Source: SIG673 sp964570105 (GTDB lineage Bacteria; Bacillota; Clostridia; Oscillospirales; CAG-272). Taken from it: a stretch of DNA of 29,727 nt. Position numbers and translations under genes: made by a program. This document shows, one piece after another, positions 24,492-29,727 of the stretch (positions are counted from its first letter, which is position 1; every line of letters starts with the position of its first letter). The stretch is from contig CAZMWM010000011.1 of the NCBI GenBank assembly GCA_964570105.1, positions 1 through 29,727 of the forward strand, read 5' to 3'. The notes under the pieces were generated by a model. It was not told the origin of the DNA. It ran no database searches and saw only the letters and a program-made list of their open reading frames with translations.

Positions 24492-24511
24492 GCTTCCGTG
24501 CGGACGGAAGC
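24492..24511 (-). promoter_or_regulatory. Hairpin in the leader of the beta-glucuronidase gene
   Basis: GCTTCCGT and ACGGAAGC form a perfect 8-bp stem with a 4-base loop in the untranslated leader. The best Shine-Dalgarno-like sequence (AAAGGAAG, about 24518-24511) overlaps the base of this stem and can also form the palindrome GGAAGCTTCC, so ribosome access may depend on folding. Regulation is inference. Confidence 0.5.
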
Positions 24512-24539
24512 TTCCTTTCGTTTTTAAGTTTTACAACGT

Positions 24540-24568
24540 ATTATAACACACCTTTCCCGAAATTTCAA
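24540..24568 (-). promoter_or_regulatory. Sigma-A promoter of the beta-glucuronidase gene
   Basis: On the minus strand TTGAAA (24568-24563) and TATAAT (24545-24540) are 17 bases apart, with TGTGT before the -10. It is divergent from the upp promoter 131 bases away. Confidence 0.87.
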
Positions 24569-24643
24569 GAGGAATATTCGCGCCGAAGCAAATATTATAC
24601 GTTATTATGCGTCATAGCCGTCTACCGCCGCAGGGCTGTGGGA

Positions 24644-24674
24644 GATAAATATAAATAATAAATAATAAGTAATA
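24644..24674 (+). other. A+T-rich tract upstream of the upp promoter
   Basis: About thirty bases made only of A and T apart from two G, with a loose ATAAATAA repetition, lie 25 bases upstream of the -35 box. It may act as an upstream activating or bending sequence. Apart from the two promoters and the two leaders I see nothing else in the 393-base gap 24475-24867. Confidence 0.35.
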
Positions 24675-24698
24675 CAGTAAGAAAAAAGCGATAATCGG

Positions 24699-24727
24699 TT
24701 GACAAATGCGAAAAACAGGTGTATAAT
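24699..24727 (+). promoter_or_regulatory. Sigma-A promoter of the upp operon
   Basis: A perfect TTGACA (24699-24704) and TATAAT (24722-24727) are separated by exactly 17 bases. Confidence 0.92.
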
Positions 24728-24736
24728 CTTCTTTGT

Positions 24737-24845
24737 GAAGCCTGTTGGCTTCGAATTTTAAGAAACGGGAAACAACCGCGACGGCTGAAGCGGCGTCATC
24801 GCTTCAAATCCAGAGCCTTCGCGGCATCCGGAGAGCATCTCCGGA
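24737..24845 (+). promoter_or_regulatory. Structured leader of upp with three hairpins
   Basis: The transcript before upp has three stems: 24737-24742/24747-24752 (6 bp), 24787-24792/24800-24805 (6 bp) and 24827-24834/24838-24845 (8 bp perfect, loop GCA). The last ends six bases before the ribosome binding site AAAGG (24851-24855). GAAGC and GCTTC segments recur, so the first two stems could exchange partners. There is no T run, so transcription termination is unlikely; control of translation start is possible. I do not recognise a known riboswitch. Confidence 0.45.
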
Positions 24846-24867
24846 ATGGGAAAGGCAGAATTTTAAA

Positions 24868-25497
24868 ATGGGAACATTCAAGGTCATCGAGCATCCGCTC
24901 ATTCAGCACAAGCTTACGCTTATGAGAGACGTAGACACCGGCTCTAAGGATTTCCGCGAGCTTCTCAACGAGATATCGTTGCTAATGGGCTACGAGCTTA
25001 CCCGCGATCTTCCCCTGGAGGAGGTGGAGATCGAGACTCCCCTCACTAAGATGAAAGCCAAAAAGATATCGGGAAAGAAGCTTGCCATAGTTCCGATACT
25101 TCGCGCAGGTATCGGTATGGTCGACGGTATGCTTGAGCTGGTCCCGGTCGCTAAGGTCGGGCATATCGGTCTCTACCGCGATCCTGAGACGCACGCTCCT
25201 GTGGAATATTATTGCAAGTTGCCTCAGGACATCGGCGAACGTATAGTCATCCTTCTCGATCCTATGCTTGCCACCGGAGGAAGCGCTTCGGACGCTATCA
25301 CCATGATGAAGCAACGCGGTGTCAAGAACATCCGCTTTATGTGTCTCGTTGCATCCCCCGAGGGTGTGAAGAAGGTACAGCACGATCATCCCGATATCAA
25401 TATTTTCGCCGCCGCTCTCGATGAAAGACTGAACGAGCACGCATACATCGTTCCCGGTCTGGGCGACGCCGGAGACAGACTTTTCGGCACGAAATAA
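24868..25497 (+). CDS. upp: Uracil phosphoribosyltransferase
   Basis: Makes UMP from uracil and PRPP in pyrimidine salvage. The 209-residue length is exactly that of the family. It begins MGTFKVIEHPLIQHKLT, carries VPILRAGIGM and the PRPP loop LLDPMLATGGSA (130-140), and ends with the uracil-binding YIVPGLGDAGDRLFGTK. The frame stays open 41 codons upstream, but the ATG at 24868 matches the family start and follows AAAGG. It heads a likely operon with an RluA-type pseudouridine synthase 11 bases downstream and an MFS transporter after that. Confidence 0.97.
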   Translation: MGTFKVIEHPLIQHKLTLMRDVDTGSKDFRELLNEISLLMGYELTRDLPLEEVEIETPLTKMKAKKISGKKLAIVPILRAGIGMVDGMLELVPVAKVGHIGLYRDPETHAPVEYYCKLPQDIGERIVILLDPMLATGGSASDAITMMKQRGVKNIRFMCLVASPEGVKKVQHDHPDINIFAAALDERLNEHAYIVPGLGDAGDRLFGTK

Positions 25498-25508
25498 GGT
25501 AGATCGCC

Positions 25509-26477
25509 TTGTATAAGAGCTATACCGTAAATTCCAATGACGCAGGACAGCGGCTGGATAAATTTCTTACCAAATCGATAAAGGCGCTTCCGCAGTCTAT
25601 GCTTTATAAGGCGTTGCGCACCAAGAGGATAAAGGTCAATCGCAAGCGCGCGGAGGCTTCTCTCAGGCTGAGCGAGGGCGACGTTATCGACGTTTATCTC
25701 TGCGACGACGTTTTTGCCGAGGATGCGTCGGGAAACGCTTTCAAGGTATTGACACCTCATCTGTCGGTGGCATACGAGGACGGTAATATCATCGTGTGCG
25801 ATAAACGTCCGGGGCTTATAGTGCACAGTGACGCATCCGAGGAGACGAACACGCTTATCGAGCATATCAAGGCGTATCTTTATCGCAAGGGTGAGTACGA
25901 TCCCGACAGGGAAAATTCCTTTGCGCCGGCGCTCTGCAATCGGATCGACCGCAATACCGGGGGACTTGTCATCGCGGCAAAAAACGCGGCTTCGCTAAGA
26001 TTTATCAACGAAAAGATCAAAAACGACGAGGTCACCAAGCGATATCTTTGCGCCGTTCACGGCGTTCCCGAAAAGCCTTCGGATACGCTTTTCGGATATT
26101 TGACGAAGGACGGGGACGCAAATCTCGTTACGATATACGACAAAAGACCGCGCGGCGTCAGTGACGTACGCACCGTGGTGACCAAATACGAGACCGTTGC
26201 CGTGAAGGGGGGAGATGCTCTGCTTTCGGTCGAGCTTGTGACCGGACGCACGCACCAGATACGTGCACATCTCGCATCCATCGGGCATCCACTGATAGGC
26301 GACGGAAAGTACGGTATCAACCGCGACGACCGTCGACGTGGATACCGTTATCAGCTTCTGTATTCGCGGTATATACGCTTCCATTGGGAAGGGGATGCCG
26401 GAGAGTTTCAGTACCTGTGCGACAAAGAGATATCCATACCGGAAGAAAACATCTGGTTCTACTCCGATTTCACTTGA
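25509..26477 (+). CDS. RluA-family pseudouridine synthase
   Basis: Converts specific uridines in rRNA or tRNA to pseudouridine. The 322-residue protein has an N-terminal S4 RNA-binding domain (about 12-70: GQRLDKFL, RTKRIKVN, LSEGDVI) and a catalytic domain. The catalytic Asp is D147 in NRIDRNTGGL, where family members usually have HRLDRxTSG. VTKRYLCAVHG, TGRTHQIRAHL and GHPLIGDGKYG are the other standard motifs. The start is a TTG at 25509, seven or so bases after AAGGTAG; this gives the normal N-terminus YKSYTVNSNDAGQRLD. Which uridine it modifies (RluC/RluD/RluB-like) cannot be told. Confidence 0.93.
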   Translation: MYKSYTVNSNDAGQRLDKFLTKSIKALPQSMLYKALRTKRIKVNRKRAEASLRLSEGDVIDVYLCDDVFAEDASGNAFKVLTPHLSVAYEDGNIIVCDKRPGLIVHSDASEETNTLIEHIKAYLYRKGEYDPDRENSFAPALCNRIDRNTGGLVIAAKNAASLRFINEKIKNDEVTKRYLCAVHGVPEKPSDTLFGYLTKDGDANLVTIYDKRPRGVSDVRTVVTKYETVAVKGGDALLSVELVTGRTHQIRAHLASIGHPLIGDGKYGINRDDRRRGYRYQLLYSRYIRFHWEGDAGEFQYLCDKEISIPEENIWFYSDFT

Positions 26478-26497
26478 TACATAAGAGGATCTGCTTT

Positions 26498-27871
26498 ATG
26501 CTTAAAGAAAACGGCTCAGCCGCGCCCACATCGGACATGGCTGAGCAAAACGGTGCCGAGGAGACTGACAAGGTCAACGTTTACAATACGGCTCCGTACA
26601 AAAGGAGCCGCGCGGCTTATCACGCCGAGGCTCTGCTCGAATATCTTATCTCGCTTACCATAGTTGATTCTTTTCTTGCCGCGCTTGCCAAGAGCATCGG
26701 GCTTTCCGATGCGCTGACGGGAATATGCGCGTCCATCGTCTCCATTGCCGGGCTTACGCAGATATTTACCGTGTTCTTTGATCACAGCAAGCCTAAAAAA
26801 CGGTTGATATTGGGGGCAAATCTCGTAAGCCAGCTGATGTTCGCGTGTCTGTATTTTCTGCCGTTTTTTGATCTGTCACGGGGATTTAAGACATTCCTCT
26901 TCGCACTTTTGTTGCTCGGCGGATATCTGTGTGCCAATATTACCGCGCCTATGCGGTATTCGCTTGCCATGTCATCGGTGGAGCGGAGCAAATTCGGCTC
27001 GTTCACGGCGACAAAGGAGATGATATCTCTGCTTGGCGGTATGCTGTTCGAATATGCCCTCGGGCTTGTGGCTGACTATTACAGAGCAAGGGGCGAGGAG
27101 CTGATATGCTATGTGCTGTTCGGCTGTACCATCGTTTTTATAGCGATACTGCATGCGATGTCTGTTGGTATGTTCAGAGAGGATGCGCCCACTGTGCAGA
27201 AAAAGACGGAGAAGGAGAGCCTTGCATCAAGGATATCGGAAATGTTTTCTCTGCTTAAGGACCGCAAGCTTCGCTCGATAATACTCGTGTTTGTTCTTTG
27301 GAAGATCGCGGACTATTTCGTTACGCCCTTTATGGGTACATACGCGATAGACACGGAGAACGGACTTGGATATTCGCTCACCACGGTATCTGTGCTTTCA
27401 ATCGTCGGATGTCTTATAAGATTTGCCGTTTCAAAGCCTGTAGGTAAGCTTGCGGATAAGACCTCGCAGTGCGTGATGCTCATTCCGATGTTTTCGCTTG
27501 CCGCCATCGCGATGCTCTGCGGTGTCTTTGCCGCGCCCGGAAGAGAGTGGCTGTTCGTCGGGTACCGGGTGCTTAGGATCGTTTCGCTTGCCGGTATATC
27601 CGGAGGAACGTTCAATCTTATCCTTCAGTACGTACCCGAAGAGCAGGTCGACTACGTCACGGCGTTAAATCAATGTGTGATAGGCATCGCAGGATTTCTT
27701 TCCTCGCTCGTGGCATCAGCGCTTCTGTCAGCCGTACAGAACAACGGAAACACCGTGCTCGGAATACATATGTACGCTCAGCAGTTGCTTTCTGCGGTCA
27801 GCGCCGCCTTGACTATCGCGATAGTTATCTATCTGACGGTCTACGTGAGAAAGATCAAGCGAAACGTTTGA
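26498..27871 (+). CDS. Major facilitator superfamily transporter
   Basis: A 457-residue membrane protein with about twelve spans, a hydrophilic N-terminus of about 45 residues and a central loop (VQKKTEKESLASRISEMFSLLKDRK) between the two six-helix halves. SKPVGKLADKTSQ in the second half resembles the MFS loop 8-9 motif, and FDHSKPKKR in the first half stands where the loop 2-3 motif is expected. Substrate unknown. I chose the ATG at 26498, seven bases after AGAGGAT, since an upstream ATG at 26384 lies inside the preceding gene and adds a non-membrane, unrelated stretch. It starts 20 bases after the pseudouridine synthase, so it is probably the last gene of the upp operon. Confidence 0.88.
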   Translation: MLKENGSAAPTSDMAEQNGAEETDKVNVYNTAPYKRSRAAYHAEALLEYLISLTIVDSFLAALAKSIGLSDALTGICASIVSIAGLTQIFTVFFDHSKPKKRLILGANLVSQLMFACLYFLPFFDLSRGFKTFLFALLLLGGYLCANITAPMRYSLAMSSVERSKFGSFTATKEMISLLGGMLFEYALGLVADYYRARGEELICYVLFGCTIVFIAILHAMSVGMFREDAPTVQKKTEKESLASRISEMFSLLKDRKLRSIILVFVLWKIADYFVTPFMGTYAIDTENGLGYSLTTVSVLSIVGCLIRFAVSKPVGKLADKTSQCVMLIPMFSLAAIAMLCGVFAAPGREWLFVGYRVLRIVSLAGISGGTFNLILQYVPEEQVDYVTALNQCVIGIAGFLSSLVASALLSAVQNNGNTVLGIHMYAQQLLSAVSAALTIAIVIYLTVYVRKIKRNV

Positions 27872-27876
27872 AAGAA

Positions 27877-27919
27877 ATACCCCCATATTGAGATTCGATG
27901 GATCTCAATATGGGGGTAT
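27877..27919. terminator. 18-bp perfect palindromic terminator
   Basis: Arms 27877-27894 and 27902-27919 are perfectly complementary around a 7-base loop (TCGATGG) and include CCCCC/GGGGG. It separates the convergent MFS and phosphopantetheinyl transferase genes. T runs beside it are short on both strands, so its strength rests on the long stem. Confidence 0.8.
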
Positions 27920-27930
27920 AAAAATGTGTG

Positions 27931-28593
27931 TCATCGGTCTTTTGACATCTCGACGTATTCAAATGACGGAGAGTCATCCGAAAGGGAACAGACGGTGACG
28001 AGATGCTCGAAGTATTCGAGCGAGAAGAGCTTCATTTCGTCTATCTCGCATCGGTCTGTGAAATACGGCACTTCGACTCTTCGAAATCCGGATGCGATGC
28101 CCTCTCCGGTGCACTTTACGATGCTCTCCTTTGCCGTCCACAGACGGTAAAAGTTTGCCGTTGCAGTCTCAAGCGGCAAGTTGCCGAGCGAGAAAGCCCT
28201 GATCTCGTTTTCCGAAAAATATCCGCTCCTTATCAAATTGTTCAGTCTGCGCTCCGAAAGCTCGACCGAGCGCTCCGCGTCTATACCGACCTCGGCATCT
28301 GAAACGGCGACCGCGCAAAGCCCCTCTGTGTGCGTTATATTGAAATGTATATCCGGTCTGTCTGCAAAATACGGCTTGCCGTTTGCCTTTTGTGCGTAGC
28401 TCAATTCACAGCCGTCCGTGCCGAAGCACGCTTTGAGCGCTAAAGCCAAGAGTGCCCCGGCGCCGAGGGATTCCGCTCTTAAGCGGGGGGAGGTGATGCG
28501 AGAAAGCTTTGCGAGACGGTATCCCGCAAGCCTCCTGTCCGCGTCCGGTACCGTGGCGGCGGCATCGATTGGCGCAATAAATATCCTGAGCAT
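27931..28593 (-). CDS. Sfp-type 4'-phosphopantetheinyl transferase
   Basis: Transfers the phosphopantetheine arm of coenzyme A to a serine of carrier proteins. The 220-residue protein has the two-lobed Sfp architecture: NGKPYF and FNITHTEG in the first lobe, EVGIDAE (D105 and E107 bind magnesium), and RLWTAKESIVKCTGEGI (W152, K155, E156) in the second. Sfp types often serve non-ribosomal peptide or polyketide synthases, but none lies in the window; it may instead serve fatty-acid carrier protein. GGAGA precedes the ATG. It is 73 bases downstream of the aldolase gene, across a hairpin, without a visible promoter of its own. Confidence 0.9.
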   Translation of the reverse strand: MLRIFIAPIDAAATVPDADRRLAGYRLAKLSRITSPRLRAESLGAGALLALALKACFGTDGCELSYAQKANGKPYFADRPDIHFNITHTEGLCAVAVSDAEVGIDAERSVELSERRLNNLIRSGYFSENEIRAFSLGNLPLETATANFYRLWTAKESIVKCTGEGIASGFRRVEVPYFTDRCEIDEMKLFSLEYFEHLVTVCSLSDDSPSFEYVEMSKDR

Positions 28594-28617
28594 AAAGATA
28601 TCTCCATAAGATAGCGA

Positions 28618-28648
28618 CGCCTGCCGACGTTGATCACGACGGCAGGCG
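28618..28648. terminator. Hairpin between the aldolase and phosphopantetheinyl transferase genes
   Basis: CGCCTGCCG pairs with CGGCAGGCG around a 13-base loop. Six T follow on the plus strand (28649-28654), but both neighbouring genes are on the minus strand, where the stem is followed by CGCTATCTTAT. It may be only a partial terminator for the aldolase transcript. Confidence 0.6.
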
Positions 28649-28666
28649 TTTTTTGACGGGATGTTA

Positions 28667-29530
28667 TCAGGCGCGACCGACCGAGCCGAAAAGCTCCATC
28701 TTCTCGCGTACGGTAGCCTTTATGGCTTCCGTGCCGGGAGCGAGCAGTTTTCTGGGATCAAAGCCCTTGCCGGAAAGATCCTTGCCTGCTTCGATATACT
28801 TTCTGGTAGCGTCCGCAAAGGAGAGCTGGCATTCGGTGTTGACGTTGATCTTGGACACGCCGAGGGAGATCGCCTTCGCTATCATATCCGAGGGAATGCC
28901 CGTTCCGCCGTGGAGCACGAGGGGCATAGAGCCGACCTTTTCGGATACCGCGGCGAGCGTTTCAAAGGAAAGACCTGCCCAATTTGCCGGGTATTTGCCG
29001 TGTATATTTCCGATACCTGCGGCGAGCATGGTAACGCCGAGATCCGCGATCATCTTGCACTCGTCGGGATCTGCGCATTCGCCCATACCGACCACGCCGT
29101 CCTCTTCGCCACCGATAGAGCCGACCTCAGCCTCAAGTGAAAGTCCCTTTTCGCGGCAAAGAGCGACCAGCTCCTTGGTCTTGGCGATATTCTCTTCGAT
29201 GGGGTAGTGCGAGCCGTCGAACATTACGGACGAAAATCCCGCTTCGATGCACTTGAGAGCGCCTTCGTAGGAGCCGTGATCGAGATGGAGCGCGACGGGA
29301 ACGGTGATACCAAGTCCTTCGAGCATACCGTTTACCATTCCGACGACCGTCTTATAACCGCACATATACTTTCCTGCGCCCTCGGAAACACCGAGTATGA
29401 CCGGGGATCTAAGCTCCTCGGCGGTCGAAAGTATAGCCTTGGTCCATTCAAGATTATTGATATTGAACTGACCGACCGCGTATTTGCCTGCTTTTGCTTT
29501 TTCAAGCATTTCCTTTGCTGAAACCAACAT
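28667..29530 (-). CDS. fba: Class II fructose-1,6-bisphosphate aldolase
   Basis: Splits fructose-1,6-bisphosphate into two triose phosphates in glycolysis, using zinc. The 287-residue protein has the class II pattern: AVGQFNINN, HLDHG (D84 catalytic, H85 zinc ligand), VMFDGSHYP, EAEVGSIGGEEDG, GNIHGKYP and LHGGTGIP, then SKINVNTECQ. The length fits FbaA/GatY-type enzymes; tagatose-bisphosphate aldolase is the alternative, but the sequence reads as a typical Bacillota Fba. I chose the ATG at 29530, which follows AAAGGAG and gives MLVSAKEML; an in-frame ATG at 29593 lies at the -35 box of the promoter. Confidence 0.94.
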   Translation of the reverse strand: MLVSAKEMLEKAKAGKYAVGQFNINNLEWTKAILSTAEELRSPVILGVSEGAGKYMCGYKTVVGMVNGMLEGLGITVPVALHLDHGSYEGALKCIEAGFSSVMFDGSHYPIEENIAKTKELVALCREKGLSLEAEVGSIGGEEDGVVGMGECADPDECKMIADLGVTMLAAGIGNIHGKYPANWAGLSFETLAAVSEKVGSMPLVLHGGTGIPSDMIAKAISLGVSKINVNTECQLSFADATRKYIEAGKDLSGKGFDPRKLLAPGTEAIKATVREKMELFGSVGRA

Positions 29531-29564
29531 ATTTCGTATCTCCTTTGTTTTTTTACTACCAGAT

Positions 29565-29593
29565 ATTATACACCAACCGAATGTAAAAATCAA
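29565..29593 (-). promoter_or_regulatory. Sigma-A promoter of fba
   Basis: On the minus strand TTGATT (29593-29588) and TATAAT (29570-29565) are 17 bases apart. GGTG directly precedes the -10. Confidence 0.87.
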
Positions 29594-29640
29594 GGGCTTT
29601 GATATAAGTTTACACTATTTTTAATCATTTTCGGAATGCC

Positions 29641-29727
29641 GAGCTTTCGGCGCGGAGCGCCGCGCAAGGCTCCCTTGTGTAAAGGGAGCTGTCGCCAAAG
29701 GCGACTGAGGGATTGCTTTTTGAAGAA
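29641..29727. repeat. Palindromic intergenic repeat, cut by the window edge
   Basis: Three hairpins stand in series: 29649-29653/29657-29661, 29669-29676/29682-29689 (8 bp, 5-base loop) and 29691-29696/29700-29705 (6 bp, AAA loop), followed by TGAGGGATTG. From memory, the central unit is like an abundant intergenic repeat of gut Clostridia such as Faecalibacterium relatives. It carries no gene and may continue to the right. Confidence 0.65.

Noticed and set aside
24801..24822. PyrR binding site in the upp leader (AATCCAGAG resembles the start of the PyrR consensus)
   Set aside because: Only the first nine positions fit; the following bases do not match and the flanks do not pair into the expected stem. 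No pyr antiterminator pair is seen.

Overview
The window looks like chromosomal DNA of a Gram-positive Bacillota of the class Clostridia, most likely an uncultured gut lineage of the Oscillospirales/Christensenellales type. The pointers are strong purine-rich ribosome binding sites, sigma-A type promoters with 17-base spacers, an ECF vitamin transporter S subunit, a type III pantothenate kinase homologue, a PfoR/EIIC_2-type membrane protein, a class II aldolase, many plant- or host-glycan hydrolases, and a palindromic intergenic repeat (29669-29705) of a kind I associate with gut Clostridia. Isoleucine is very often ATA although base composition is balanced. There is no rRNA, tRNA, CRISPR array, prophage or insertion sequence.

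Layout. 1-240 is a non-coding cluster of nested palindromes bounded by a 15-base inverted repeat. 310-5528 is a rightward operon: a GH78 rhamnosidase-like enzyme, a glycerophosphodiester phosphodiesterase, and a second GH78 gene broken by one frameshift near 5004. 5637-6773 (minus) is an EIIC_2/PfoR-type membrane protein, convergent with that operon across a shared terminator and divergent from the next. 6901-16194 is a second rightward operon: a DUF6259-like glycosidase candidate, a clan GH-D (GH36-like) alpha-galactosidase candidate, and two very large ATPase-permease ABC proteins. 16251-18669 is a third: a divergent CoaX-like kinase, an ECF S component and a PHP histidinol-phosphatase. 18779-20926 (minus) holds a phosphomannomutase-like HAD phosphatase and a MATE exporter. 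21055-22731 holds a RpiB/LacAB-type isomerase and, after a terminator, a family 2 glycosyltransferase. 22771-24474 (minus) is a GH2 beta-glucuronidase. 24699-27871 holds upp, an RluA-type pseudouridine synthase and an MFS transporter. 27931-29530 (minus) holds an Sfp-type phosphopantetheinyl transferase and fructose-bisphosphate aldolase. 29641-29727 is the palindromic intergenic repeat.

How the genes fit together. The first 16 kb is a carbohydrate accessory region: three glycosidase families and a broken second rhamnosidase, none with a visible signal peptide, so they would act on short glycosides already inside the cell. No sugar ABC importer is present; the only candidate uptake protein is the EIIC-like one, and it has no EIIA/EIIB partner here. 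The rest is mainly housekeeping metabolism (pyrimidine salvage, glycolysis, RNA modification, cofactor supply) with exporters between. The points I find most unusual are the phosphodiesterase between two rhamnosidases, the CoaX homologue with changes at active-site positions beside a vitamin transporter, the coupling of glycosidases to twin MacB-like ABC proteins, and the palindrome cluster at the left end. I saw no clear wholly new defence or mobile system.
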